A stretch of DNA of 64,000 bases from Deroplatys truncata (GCA_030765065.1 CM060990.1:661366618-661430617), one strand, 5' to 3'. Shown: positions 44,835 through 56,784, counted from the first letter of the stretch. A program made the numbers and translations. The notes: generated by a model not told the origin, from the sequence alone.

Positions 44835-46719
44835 AGTAAGGTGCTCTTATAAAGTAAAACAAAAAAGAAATCCCTAAGATATGAAAACGCAATTCTACAC
44901 AAAATATATTTTTTATGGATGGTACAAGGTTTCCTTGTTATACAAAGTTATACAGAACTCAATTAGAATGAAGATGACTCGGGCTACAGCAGAAAATTCA
45001 ATGTCAACCCTTTTGAGAAAACCAAAACTAACAAAATTTGCTGGTTGTAAAGGACAATTCAAGAGATAATTTGAAGATTCATTCCTAAAAGAGGCTGTAC
45101 AAAGTTTAGTTTCTCTCTCTCCCTTCTCCATTCTCTCCACTCATTCCTCTCCTCCCCCCACACACACACGTGCACGTCATTATTACTGTGTTTAAAACAA
45201 AAATGTTGCACTGAAATAGAATGTCTCGTCAATTCCATACGGTATATTTTGGGCACATATTTTGCACAAGCTTTTATAAACTCTAGAATACTAACAACAG
45301 CAAAAGCTTATAGCAATCCCAATAATTGATCCAATAGTCGCAATCTCTCCCTCCTTAGAGAATCATTGGTTCCAGCGGGATACACAATGTCGAACAAAAA
45401 TGTACAAATATTAGCTGCATAGTGGTTCAATACATGAATACTCTCGAGAAAATACTAAAGTCAACACAGCTAAAGAGTCGTGTTTACGCCATTGCTCACA
45501 TAGTAAGCATCAGGTTGTTGAATGCTAGGTACACTTTGTTCATTAACCGACAATTTTACGTGTATGTTACTTTTATTGCTGGCACTTCCTAGCCCACAGA
45601 TGAAACTTTTTATTAATATGGCCCCAAACTTCTCTGTACGTAAACATAGCCAAAATTGTTTCCATGAGTGAGGGTTAGAGCTTGTTATATGTGAGAGAAT
45701 ATTCCCCAACTGCCATAGGCATCTTTTGGGTCCTTAACCTCCGGCAGAGGAAGTTCAATGGTAATAGCCGCACGGGGGCTTTGCGGCCAGGGGCAAACTG
45801 CTGTGATATAGGTGACTACGATCCCTATCATTTCCAAAATGTTCAAGGACCAACGCATTCGCTCCCTGTGCACCCAGCTCCTATGTAAACGGCCACCACC
45901 CCATGAATCACAATAGTTTCTTACCATATGCTCACCAGTACTGTGGAAATAACGATACGACAAAGCATAAAAGGGTAAAAAATTTGATCATTCCAACCTG
46001 GCATTCGGCATATGGGATCCAAGAAAACCACTTAAAAACCTGAAGCCGGAAAAATTTTATGCCACAAGGCGCCTTTTTGAAGCAGTAACAGGACGAAAAG
46101 ATTGTGCGACAATTTAAAACATGAATGTAGTTGCCACCTTTTCTCGTCTCCAGTATCTACTATTGATTCTGCTGCCGGCTGCTCCAATGGTTGAGCTATA
46201 AGTATTTCCCCCCAGGGTATGCGTGGATATATTGTGAAAGACCACACTACTTTAAATTAACTGAGAAATTTATTGTGAACTAATATTTGAATTATTGGAG
46301 TGAGTTGCGGACCATTCAGATGGAGAAATAGGCCGATTATGAATCGTAGCACTCGAAATGGTAACAACTGAATTATTATGCCGCCTAACTTTTGCAGTAT
46401 CAAAGTTATTACGGTTGGAAACAACTGCTTCCGCTATCAAAGAAACTAGAAGCGTAACCTGCCGTGAGTTGCTAAAATATTTACCGGCAAGATCCCTCGT
46501 GATAGACGCTACTTACACAAGCGCATCACTGGGCGCTTAAAATATCACACGAGCACGTACCGCTGGCAGTACCAGAGAGAGCGAGAGTAACTCCCTGATT
46601 AAATTATACGTCTTAGCACTTAAGCCACGCCTACATTAGAATTACTACCACTAACATCCTACCTTATACGTTCCCCAGTCACAAAACTAAGTATCCGAAA
46701 GTGACACTTACTAGGAACT
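44835..46719. other. No gene recognised (except R-E 46165-46235)
   Basis: 1.9 kb of AT-rich sequence with a CT/CA-rich patch at 45105-45178. Frames up to 92 codons show no domain. Confidence 0.3.
46165..46235 (+). repeat. R-E core copy 3, tRNA-like
   Basis: GCCGGCTGCTCCAATGGTTG, AGCTATAAGTATTTC and CCAGGGTATGCGTGGAT align with the minus-strand readings of 33480-33550 and 24775-24840. Confidence 0.45.
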
Positions 46720-47118
46720 TAGCTAAAAATCTCAGAATGTAAGTGCCTTTCTCCTTTCCAGAATTGGCCTACGTGCCTGTGTAAACTTACTGAACTTAAC
46801 TGCCTTCCTAGAAATTCTTAAGCTAACATTCTCGCTACTTCGACTGTCACTAATGACATTGGCTAACCAAACGTGCTATTTACCTTCGTGTTTCCGGTCA
46901 AAATCTTTCAACCCAAGCTTGTTACATTATACCGTGGTTTAATATACGGAAATTATTTCTTGCAATTCTTTCTCTATCTTACGGTTATTTCTTTAATTAT
47001 TTATATCTGCCGGTCAATAATTACGGTATCAAACCTCAGCCATACTGTCTAGCATCGGGGATTGGACGCGAGATCTCCTGAATGCAAGCCACAGGCGTTA
47101 CTAATTGAGCTATTCTCT
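46720..47118 (-). mobile_element. R-B copy 2 with tRNA-like head, probable long SINE
   Basis: On the minus strand AGCTCAATTAGTAACG (A box, 47111-47096) and GCGTCCAATCCCC (B box, 47069-47057) are about 42 bases apart, as in a tRNA. The body then follows the R-B order found at 32772-33090 (TAATTATTGACC, AGATATAAATAATTAAAG, AACCACGGTATAATGTAAC, CATTAGTGACAG, TTCTGAGATTT). Unclassified family. Confidence 0.65.
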
Positions 47119-47859
47119 AGGGATTAACGCTTATCCAAGTAATTTGTCCTAACCGGGACACGAACAAGGTCTCGCAGGATAGAGGTAAGCGCGTTGCAAT
47201 ACATCACTGCCTTGAAGAATTGATGTGTTCTTCGTGGAACCTCTAAAGATTAAAACAAAACTAAGTTATTAGAATAAACGATTCAAAATTAAAGCACTAG
47301 AAATCTAAAGATTCTTTTGATTGAGTTATCAGCACAGCGAATTCACTTATTCAAATACCAAACACCCTTTTTAGTTATTTGCTGCAAATAAAACAGCACC
47401 AACCGAGAAAAGGACCCGACTAGCTCATTTCCTTCCGTCAACTCCGTCACAAGCATTCTACATCCCGCATTTCTTGTCCAATGCCATAGTTCATAGAAGT
47501 AAACGCGCTTGCAGTAAAGCTATTCGTTGATAATGGACTTAAGATTGTCATTCCACCTTTAATGTTTCACATCTGGTACATCATGTCCAACTTCAAATTG
47601 GCAGAAAAAAATCCCTTTCAGCTTCTAAGAAATATCCGTAACAATCACAAGTAAACACGTTTTTTCAACAAAAAGCTACTTTAGAAATCCGTTTACGTCT
47701 TCAGGATAAATAATTGCGAATAAATAGTTTTAGTTTGGACAGAAGGAATCTGAGACTGCAATCAACTGTTTATACTACAGGCCTAAACACAGGATGTTAA
47801 ACAAAACAAATGATGTCAGAGAATATAGCGATTTCTTAGATATGAACACTTCCGTGCAA
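47119..47859. other. No gene recognised
   Basis: AT-rich sequence, no motif. Confidence 0.3.
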
Positions 47860-47945
47860 AAACAAAAAAGTGCCGATATAATGAACCGCATGTTAAGTTT
47901 GCAAGGCTGCACCCCACCCCTTACTTGGTTCTAGAAACCCAAGTT
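47860..47945 (+). repeat. R-C repeat, 5' part
   Basis: TGCCGATATAATGAACCGC, TTTAAGTTTGCAAGG-like and CTTGGTTCTAGA-like blocks correspond to 61950-62035 (TGCCGATATGAAGAACCGC and on). Class unknown. Confidence 0.45.
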
Positions 47946-48194
47946 GAGTGGCAGATTTTTTCGCGATGGCGGGTGTGCATCAGAGGCTAAGATCCAAGGC
48001 AGTTTTAGACTCGTTGAGAAAGCATAATTAATTCAGCTTTATTAAGTTTTCTTCCGTAGGCTGGAAAGGTAGAAGCAGAACAAAAAAGAGAATGCAAGTT
48101 GATATTGGGGTATGTTATCACAAGAAAAGCTAAGGATGCCTTACTTTACCGGGAAAATTGGACTGGCATGGAGAATTTCACGATATGTTATGTT
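47946..48194. other. No gene recognised
   Basis: Moderately GC-rich start, otherwise AT-rich. No frame of note. Confidence 0.3.
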
Positions 48195-48262
48195 GACGTC
48201 GCAGCTCAAATACGGCGCAGCGGTATGGGAAGCTGAAGATCGGTGGTTCCAATCCCGACTAT
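48195..48262 (+). mobile_element. tRNA-like fragment, weak SINE head
   Basis: GGTGGTTCCAATCCCGAC (48242-48259) is a good B box. The upstream CGGCGCAGCGGTA looks like an A box but is only about 31 bases away, too close for a tRNA, so the head is either deleted internally or coincidental. Confidence 0.35.
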
Positions 48263-49169
48263 GGCATTTAATTTTTTATTCATTCTACCTTTCCACAGTT
48301 AATTCGAAGTTAGTGATATCTTAAATAAGTTTTATTATTAGAGTTTTGCAAACAAAGGAATACAAAGAAAGTTGTCAAACCTTTTCATGTAATGTGAAAA
48401 TGCTGTTTTGCTAAGTTTTGCAATGGTTTTTTTTCGATTTACGTGGTTCATTTCGTATAACTCAGTTCCTTACCATGCTTGTTTGTGATATTTTATATCT
48501 CAAAATGAATATATCTGTTGCTCTTGTTACATTGCGAACAACTATTAGGTAGAAGACAATAACAATAATAATAAAAATAACAATCCCATAGTGTCCTAAC
48601 CTATTAAGTGTTATTGAAAGTAAAATAGTGTTTTTATCTTTCCTGAAAAGTTTAACTGTTTTCTTCACATGTCCTTTAATATTCCTTTATATCTCCTTGT
48701 GATGTGATTTTAAAGATTCTGGTGCCATGCGGACTACATTATGCGTTTCTAATTAAATACGTCACCTGGTTTGCGTGTCCAATAACCACATTCGTGGTAT
48801 TTCTTCCACGAGTTTGACGCTATTTTTCCAGATACTCAATAGCTCGCAGATCTCACTCCACGATAACCTTGCTCATTGAGGGCAATAGTTTTCGGTTCGT
48901 TGTCCATATCCTTTGCTAATTTCAAATGACGTATATAATAAATAGGACATTGTTTACAAGCCAATTTAATCCAACCACTTAGCCTGATTAATTAATAGTA
49001 ATTAATGTGTGCCCTTATGATTTGCACACACTTAATTTTAAAGTGTAATTTTATGACTTATCTTATGGGTTATTTCACCTAATGTTTGTCTTATCCCCTC
49101 CCCCGGGGTTCTTTCCATCCTGAGCCAGAAATCCAACACTGATCATTGGTTAGGGTTTTACTGCCAGAC
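48263..49169. other. No gene recognised
   Basis: AT-rich sequence with a short (AAT)n-like patch at 48557-48582. No gene. Confidence 0.3.
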
Positions 49170-49375
49170 TTTTTACATCAAACCAATAAGAGACAGATAG
49201 ATTTGGGGAGTATCTTGCAGCCATTCAGGTGAAATGCTTCCGATTCCCACCCCTTTCGCCTCTCACTTTGTTCAAACCAATAAGAGATTAGCGCATCCGA
49301 ATAGATGTGAATACAACTGAAAGGAGATTTTGCCAACATCAAATAAAGAGAAACACTATGGGAAACCAAGAGCAC
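49170..49375 (+). repeat. R-C repeat, 3' part
   Basis: ACCAATAAGAG, GCAGCCATTCAGGTGAAATG, CCGATTCCCA, ACCAATAAGAGATTAGC and TTTTGCCAACATCAA match blocks of 62050-62300 in the same order. Confidence 0.5.
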
Positions 49376-49674
49376 CGGATTATACTTTGAGATAGGGATT
49401 GTAGTGTCTGCTTTTTGAAATATTGAAGGTACGGCATTACGTTTCTAAATTACCAACCGATAATATATCATAAGATAAGGTGGCCAAACTTCCCTATAAA
49501 TAGAATTATCACTTTTTATAGACTTTAATTCCATTTTTTTTTTTTTGCTTCTTCTCTTGACTTTATAAAATGACTTCATTATTCAATGTTCAACCATGCC
49601 AATGTATTATTTTGCTACAAATATTATTCACCCTTGTGAACTCCAAGACAGAATAATAGAAGGGCACGTGTTGT

Positions 49675-49957
49675 GATGTGTCTGAAGCCCAAGAAAAATA
49701 CATCCACTATAAAGGAATTCTGTCAGTAATTGATGAATTAGTTATGGCAGTCCCCGGAACAAATGCAGCTGTGAAGAGAATTCTTGCTCTCGTAAATGCT
49801 TTGTGGACAGACGAAAAGAACCATTCAAACATTAAGACTGAGAAAGTAACATTCGAGATCAAGATATAAGAGTACTTTGACAATCCCTATATTCACGTAT
49901 GTGAGAAAATCCTGAGAGACGAAAACACCCTGGGAGGACACGATGTCTTCAGATAAT
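49675..49957 (+). pseudogene. hAT transposase C-terminal dimerisation domain, remnant
   Basis: A 63-codon frame (49678-49869) reads VMAVPGTNAAVKRILALVN and LWTDEKNHSN. This is the hAT dimerisation signature (…PGSNAAVERvFS…W…RN…). After one in-frame stop the same frame continues EYFDNPYIHVCEKILRDENT and ends at 49957, matching the family's last helix. The zinc finger and catalytic region are absent, and no inverted ends were found. It is an old fragment of a hAT transposon, or less likely of a hAT-derived host gene. Confidence 0.75.
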
Positions 49958-50754
49958 TATGATGATATTCCTGATACTCTGTAAACGTAATAAATCACCT
50001 TGCACATCCTTGGCTTTAACTTAAGTTCAAAATATTTGTATGTTATTCAACTTTTATGCAGGCCGTATCAAAAAGTCCCGTATTTTGTCAAAATATTAAG
50101 TACAGAAACGCTCATGGGGTCCCATTTGCTTTCGGAAATCGCGTAGCCCCTATCAAAGGCTTTTGTTATATAGTAATAATTCTTTGTTTCAGACGATGAT
50201 TAAACATATTTACGACTTAGATTTATTATTGCACTCTTGAAAAGGCCATAGGATGGCATGATGATTATGGTGTGCATTCTGCAAAGATGGAGCATGAGTG
50301 AAAGGCTACTTCAAACTTTGATATGCTAGGTTCCACTCCCGTATATGATACTTAATGTTTTACATTATACTTAATTACGAAATCAGGGACAGAGCGCATC
50401 CACAATAATCCGGAATGAAAAACGGAGGAGTTAAGCACTAGATGTTGCCCTAACCAAATCAAATAACCCAAACTTTTTAGTGACAGCAGTTATATAAGAG
50501 AAACTGGCATCATTTTGAGATAAAAATGAATAAATCCTGCTAAATAGTCAGCAAAAGGTGCTAAATCAATGCCGCTAATAATCCTGGGTCTTTGGGATTT
50601 AGCTTGACAAATTCTAGGTCGTCGATCGGCAGTTGCGGCCTTGGCCTTAGGGCTACGCTTTGCGGCTCAGGGCCCTCCCAGGTGTTTGCAGTACTCCGTA
50701 CCTTCCACTATGTTCGGATTGCCAATGTTGGCAGCGGAAGTAACGTTCCAAAAA
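49958..50754. other. No gene recognised
   Basis: AT-rich to 50580, then a GC-richer stretch (50610-50750) with a short frame and no known domain. Confidence 0.3.
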
Positions 50755-50762
50755 ATGCCTGG

Positions 50763-51020
50763 AGTTTTAAATTAAATCGAGTTTTATTTATGGACGCTCT
50801 TTAACTGCCTGTAGTCCTTAGCGTCCCATTCTATATTGGGAGTGAAAGACAAGTAATTTTGCTCAGAGGTCTTTATATCAGGCTTCACCTCCTTTTACGT
50901 GCCGTAAATCTACGACATGGGACCACCGACTTTACTTCCCTTCCGAAGGAAGTCATGCTAAGAATTTTACGCCCGAAAAATCCATCGCTCTCCATTGGAT
51001 TTGAGCCGGCTCCCTCGGGC
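50763..51020 (-). mobile_element. SINE1 copy, 5' shortened
   Basis: The duplication ATGCCTGG (50755-50762 and 51021-51028) frames 258 bp. The minus strand starts within the B-box region (CCGGCTCAAATCCAATGG), then CGGGCGTAAAATTC, GACTTCCTTCGGAAGGG and GTCGTAGATTTACGGCACG. The part upstream of the B box is missing, consistent with 5' truncated retroposition. Confidence 0.8.
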
Positions 51021-51028
51021 ATGCCTGG

Positions 51029-51379
51029 GGTGTGATACATGTGTGGAACTTGTTTATAATAAACAGAACTGCCTATAGTTGTGATAAATGTATTAAGATA
51101 TGTTATCTACAGTGTTAATTTGTGTCGTATAATGTATCTAAATTTGTGTTATACAGTAAGTAATTGAAGAGATGCGTGTGTATCTTATGTATTACGTGTC
51201 CGACTAATTAGCATATACGGGAGTATATCCAAGTGTTGTGTAAATATACATAAACACTTCATATACATTTAAACCTAGCGTTATATTTTACTTGTGTTAA
51301 AAGTTAAGGGTAAGGAAATAAACAATTCCGTATGAAAAAGTAACCTAAAGCATTACGAGAAATGTAATGTGTTGCATTC
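51029..51379. other. No gene recognised
   Basis: AT-rich sequence, no motif. Confidence 0.3.
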
Positions 51380-51760
51380 ACATTACTTTCTCTACTCACT
51401 CCTCTACATACTATTCTTACAAAAGCTTATGCCTCTATTTACTTTTTAGTAATCGAGATATTTCATTACACATTTTGTTGTAGATGTAAAAGGGATACAG
51501 TTGGCTAAACTCAAATTTTTAATAATTAGGTCGCTATGTTGTGTGTAAAACATTCTATGCTCTTTGCACGACCACGAGAAAAAATGAATAGCGACTTACC
51601 ATATGAAAAAGTAAAGTATTTGAAAATTCAAAAAATAACAAGGAATATCTCTGAAATGGTTAACGCCACAAAAGTTTATGAACAAATTATGTGCTTTAAA
51701 TCGATACGGTAGCCAAATTTTGTCAAAAAACTTACTTTTATAACATACTTTTTAATAGAA
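51380..51760 (-). mobile_element. Diverged F1 copy, right half
   Basis: ACTTTCTCTACTCACTC, TTACAAAAGCTTATGCC, AGTAATCGAGATATTTC, TTGTTGTAGATGTAAAAGGG and TTGAAAATTCAAAAAATAAC follow minus-strand F1 order. Confidence 0.65.
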
Positions 51761-52714
51761 GATAAAGACGGGCACATACTCCAAGGGTATTTTGTTTGTT
51801 TTTCCACTTCTAGATGCATTTAAAATGTGTGCAACTGTGCCACGCCCCTTTTTTAAACAGGCACCAGCTCCGTGTTTGTTAGAGTTTGCATTACTATTTA
51901 TTCCAGTAAAATTGCAAATTCTTTTAAATGATGTAAGTGGTTGTTAAAGGGAACCCCAAAATGAAATATTAAATAAAATAGTGAGTATAGTAACTTTTTA
52001 CGAAAATGTACGTAACAGGTGCAACACTGGGTGCTTCTGTCTGCCCCCTATTCATCCAGGCATGCCGTACCAGTGTGTTAAAATTACAGAAGAAAGTAAT
52101 CGAAAGGTGTAATTCCACCAAGTATTTCTTAGAATAAGTGCTGGCAGCATTTAATGTGGAAACATAATAAAATGTAAGGTTCTTCAAAAGTTAGAGCTGA
52201 GTGGCGGTTCACAGACTGCACAGGCAATGTTGTGAACAGATGCCAAAAAAGGGACAAATGCGAAAAACCCATAAAAAATTTAGAAAAGCCGCAAGACAGG
52301 AAGAAAGGTGTGAGAAGCAAGCTTGATGTCGATTTTCAACAGGAGGAAGGCTGTGGAGCAGACATTCATTGATGTTTCCACTTTAACCCTAATTTTACGT
52401 AAGTTTATTTTTTCATGTAAAAATTTATTTTTCAAAGTTCCTATTGAACTTAACATATTGACATTTTCAGAAAATATTTTTATGTTCAGGCAGGTTTTGG
52501 AAGTTTTATAAGTGACAAAGCATTGCAAAAGCTTAAACACTTTTAAAACATCCCATTATAGAAAATAAATATTTCTCCGTAACTAAGGCCTTTAATAAAA
52601 AATATTTCAGCATGAACACATGGCATGCATAAATGTAGCTATGTAGCTTCAGTAGTTTTGTATAAAAGAAAATTTTAAAACATTGGGGAAATATGCTATT
52701 CCAGGTTGCATTAA
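51761..52714. other. No gene recognised; separates two F1 pieces
   Basis: About 950 bp lie between F1 parts that are adjacent in complete copies, so it may be an insertion. No terminal repeat, frame or family is recognised. Confidence 0.3.
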
Positions 52715-53005
52715 CAAAATTCACATTTTTTGTACAGTAAGATTTTGTCTCTCTTACAGTTTACTAATTATACAAAATTCATTCAGAATTAATAGGATCA
52801 CAAAGGCTATTTGCAAAAAATTCAAGATATACACTGTCTTTCAAATTTCCTAAACATGATATTTTAATCAAAATCGTTAAAGTAGTTTTTGAGAAAACGA
52901 AAAATAATGAAAAACTTTTCATCTACAGGAAAGCTTGTAGGGATATATTTTCTAGGAAACCTTCCATGTGGCATCTTTAAGAGACGCTCTACTTAAACAC
53001 CAACT
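52715..53005 (-). mobile_element. Diverged F1 copy, left-internal half
   Basis: ACATTTTTTGTACAGTAAG, TTTTGTCTCTCTTACAG, ATATTTTAATCAAAATCG and AACACCAACTTTGGCATTT follow minus-strand F1 order. Confidence 0.65.
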
Positions 53006-53755
53006 TTGGCATTTAATAGAGATGGGAGCTTGATACCGTCGATACCTCGATACTATCGATGTGTGTAATACTTTTAAATAAACCTTCGATACTTTTAAAT
53101 TTTGCATTATGCTAGAGAAGGAATGAAGGAAGCCAAGACTTCACCTTGCATTGTGTCCCCAAAGAGTTGCTGGGCTATAGTTCTTGATACACCTTGACTG
53201 CGTTTCCTGTGGGTAAGTCAAATCATTGCAACATCCCATAGACTCTAGTATCTAAACTGTATTCACTCTTAGGTTGATCCGCGTCAAAACAAAATCCAGG
53301 TGCCCAATGCATCGTAGTGTATCCTTCCGCCATTCGCGCCAGAAATGCTGTCATACTTTCACGACCATGTGGCGAGCACACGCCGCACGTAATGTAGAAA
53401 GAACAGGGCTCTTATTCCGACAACTTAAGCGCTGACTTGCGTATTCTGTAAGGGGTTAAAGGATAAGATTAATTATTACAACAAAATAAACGTTTGCGCA
53501 CATAATAATAGTTAATTCTAAGAGAAAAAGGAAGTAACAGGTAAGCGATAACTTACATTTATTGGCTCTTTGGAAGTGGCACTTTACCAACTGTTGACGG
53601 CTTGTTTTTTAAAAAAGAAATTGTACACTGTTATGCAAATTGCATTCTTCACAAAATCGTCTCATTCTTGCTTCGCGTATTTCACAAGCTTTCTTTTATT
53701 TCTGGGTGTAACCCTTTTTCCCCGTTTCAGATTTTTCTTTACGAGCACTGTTTAT
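53006..53755. other. No gene recognised; contains a possible hAT-like end and a short repeat
   Basis: TAGAGATGGGAGCTTGATAC at 53018 followed by CGATACTATCGATG resembles a hAT terminus, but no partner end was found. 53259-53297 (GTATTCACTCTTAGGTTGAT and on) is an inverted match of 55046-55085. Confidence 0.35.
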
Positions 53756-53759
53756 ACTT

Positions 53760-54626
53760 TGTCGCGGTAACTTCGTGTTATCTTATTTGCTGAGCGCCTG
53801 TTATTGTATTACTAGTTTGAATTTTGGGTTCTTTGTCCTCCGGCTAGCTATTATTTCTCAGTCGAGCATATCTCTTAAACAGGGTGTGTAAACGGAAAGG
53901 AGTTTTTACTGAAAGATAACACTGATAAAAGAATTTGTTTTTACACTTTTATTGCCGTCACACTTTATTCATTTCACATAATTATTCTTGATACACGCCT
54001 GACTGAAAATGTTATATTTTCTAATGTTACTATAATCACTTATTTGCTGCACGTTATTAATTCGCGTATTTCACATTTATAACTAACTTTACGACGCGAG
54101 AGATTTTGTAGAATTGCGCGACGTATAACGCGTGAACGATTCTCTTAAACTGTGCGACGTATAACCTTTGTATGATTCTGTTGGACTGAACGACGTATTA
54201 CCCACGAATCCTTCTGTTGGACTGAACGAAACCTGTCTCTGGCACGGAATTTATACTCCCTCAACCGACATGCCTAAAGATTATAACCGAGCTGCTATTG
54301 GTTAATAAAACGTGCCAACATTAGCGTCTATATTTATATCCAATCAAAATTACGAACACATATGCTCTAGGGAAGAAATTCCCTCCATTTCTACAGAAAA
54401 GCGCGCTAATCTGACGTCATTTGCTTGCCTCTTCTAATTAATAAACAACTCACCCCCTCGCTCATTGTTGCCCGCTCTTATTGTCAGTTTCAGTGAGGCC
54501 GTGTAAACTTATTTCCTAACAATGCTTATAATTAACAAACATCTCAAATCAATGTCATACAATAATGCTTATTTACACTACAATCACTCTGGCATTTACA
54601 TTGCTGTGATATAAAATACTGCCACA
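53760..54626 (-). mobile_element. Solo LTR, family LTR-B (fossil)
   Basis: 867 bp in minus orientation with a perfect 4-bp duplication ACTT (53756-53759 and 54627-54630). TGACGTCA is conserved at 54412-54419, a TATA motif near 54250 and a poly-A signal near 53945. It has more tandem copies of the TCGTTCAGTCCAACAGAA-like leader motif than copy 2. No internal region. Confidence 0.9.
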
Positions 54627-54630
54627 ACTT

Positions 54631-55244
54631 GTATTCGAAAGAGCGGTGAATTCAGAAGTTAATTTTACCGCTTCTTTCACGGGAACTATTGGATATTTCT
54701 CACATACATTGAAAACCTTTTTTTTTATGCCGCTAGTCAGTGGTTTGCCCGGCTTATGCTTTACGTAAATCGATGAAGACGCAACAGCAAATGCACTGTT
54801 CGTCACGGTACTATGGCTGTAAACAATATTCTGCGCATACCCGGAGTCAGGTGACATACGAATTGCATGTTGGGACTTGTAGCTTTGTTTAGCGATATAA
54901 ATCAGCGTTAATTAAACTCTTTAAGTATATGTATAGAACATCATACTATTTGAGAATAAATTCACTCTTAAAATTTACATTATTAACAAGGGACTACTTT
55001 TCTGCGCGCATTGCTACCGTGTTGTACCACGGTGCACTGGTCGCGTGAGTTTGTTTTGGCGTGGATCAATCTAAGAGTGAATACCGTATAAATCAAAACG
55101 TGCAAAACAATGGGAGGAAGTATTAGAGGTAGGTACTCGGGTAACGTGCAGCGTTAACTGAGTTGTGAATGAAGCTGATTTAGTTGACTCTAAATCGTGT
55201 TTCTGCAACAGCCTGAATGGCGACTCATTCTCAGCCATTACATT
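54631..55244. other. No gene recognised
   Basis: Contains 55046-55085, the inverted partner of 53259-53297, and a small hairpin TACCGTGttgtaCCACGGT near 55016. No gene. Confidence 0.3.
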
Positions 55245-55280
55245 TACCTACCTACCTACCTACCTACCTACCTACCTACC
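55245..55280. repeat. (CCTA)n microsatellite
   Basis: About 9 tetranucleotide units. Confidence 0.95.
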
Positions 55281-55505
55281 AAAATCTTTGAATCCAGCAG
55301 AAACAAATCAGAGCTTAAGTCGTGAGATAATACAGCCCATGGAAATATTTATTCCTTCCATCTGTCTGTTAGTTTGTGACAAACTCGGGTCATGAGCGTA
55401 GCTTACAGGTAAACCCTACGCTTAAATTTCCTTAATATGGATAGAAACCCCTTCAAAGGAAGGCTTTCCGCACAAAATATACTTACATAAAAGGGATACA
55501 AAGGA

Positions 55506-55506
<1 letters not shown>

Positions 55507-55554
<48 letters not shown>
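55507..55554. repeat. (TTA)n microsatellite
   Basis: About 16 trinucleotide units. By analogy with 15193-15227 it could be the tail of a minus-strand retroelement, but no body is recognised. Confidence 0.9.
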
Positions 55555-55611
55555 TCAGTTATTAGCTTTCGCTAACAATAAGGGCTGTATGGCATGTGGC
55601 ATTATCCAGAT

Positions 55612-56485
55612 AAAAATTCTGATGTGTTACACTCACATGACTTTCTCTACTCTTGTACAAACTATTTTTACAAACGCTTATTCTCCATATGCTTCATGTT
55701 ACTCGAGATATCGAGATGTCAATCTTATTGCTAATTTTCTTGTAGATGCAAGGGGAACATGGTAGGTTATAAGCGATAGTCAAATCTTTTAAGCGCTGGT
55801 TGCTATGTGGCGCATTCTATTCTGTTTGCATATCCAGGACATAAAAAATTGAATAACGAATTTGAGAAAAAGTGTAAGTATTGGAAAATTTAAGGAAATA
55901 ACAAGCAATATCTCGAAAATGGTTCACTCAACTAAAAAAATGTATATGACATAAATTCTGTATTTTAACGCGATCTACATTTTTGTGTAGTAACATTTTG
56001 TCTATCTCTTATGGTTTACCAGTTATGCAAAAGTCGTTCACAATGAAGAATACTTTTGGAGACATTCCCAGGAAATTCAAGATATACATTTTATTTGTCA
56101 TAAAAATATCTTAAACATATGATATTTTAATCAAAATCGTTAAGAGCCATTTTTGAGAAAATTAAAATTTTCGAAAAATCTTCCATGTAAAGGGTACTCT
56201 GGGGTGAGGTGATTTTCTTGAAAACCTTCGTGTCGCATCCTTGGAAGATACTGAACCCAAATACCAAGTTTGGTGTTTATCCGACTGTTCGTTTCTGAGT
56301 TATGCTGTTCACAGACACACACACAGACAGACACACAGACACACATAAGGACATGTTTCCAAAAATACTTTTTTTGGATTCAGGGGGTCTCAAAACAGTA
56401 TTTCCGGTGAAATCTCGGTATCGAAATTTTGGGTGGAATACAATACTTCCCCTACTTACTATACGTAGTAGAGAAAGTAAAAAAT
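55612..56485 (-). mobile_element. F1 element, complete minus-strand copy
   Basis: From AATTCTGATGTGTTACACTC and GACTTTCTCTACTC at its right end to CTATACGTAGTAGAGAAAGT at its left end. About 870 bp, in the same block order as 26131-27025. A CA-rich tract (56310-56345) lies at the standard GT position. Confidence 0.85.
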
Positions 56486-56784
56486 GCTGTCAATTTCAGA
56501 ATGTCAAAAAGGAACAATTTCAAAATTAGCACACAAAATTGGTTACATGCGTCTATACACAAAGAACTACTTATAAGAACATAATTCGGTAAGAAACTAT
56601 CACCTTTGTAGTTTTTTTATAAAGCGAGTGTCGAGTATAGGTACTCCTAAACCATTAACTGTATCGAATATCGAAAATTATAGTTTCGTTTCATCACTAG
56701 GTTTTAACCATTTCTTTTACGAGCTATGTTCTTCCTTCACCCGCACGTACGCACGCACGTACGCAAACCTTTCGCTAAAAATGA

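Noticed and set aside
45105-45178. Pyrimidine tract as a splice acceptor
   Set aside because: It is CT/CA simple sequence with no adjoining exon.
55245-55280. CCTA repeat as telomeric sequence
   Set aside because: Insect telomeres are typically TTAGG/CCTAA repeats. This is a plain four-base microsatellite of 9 units.
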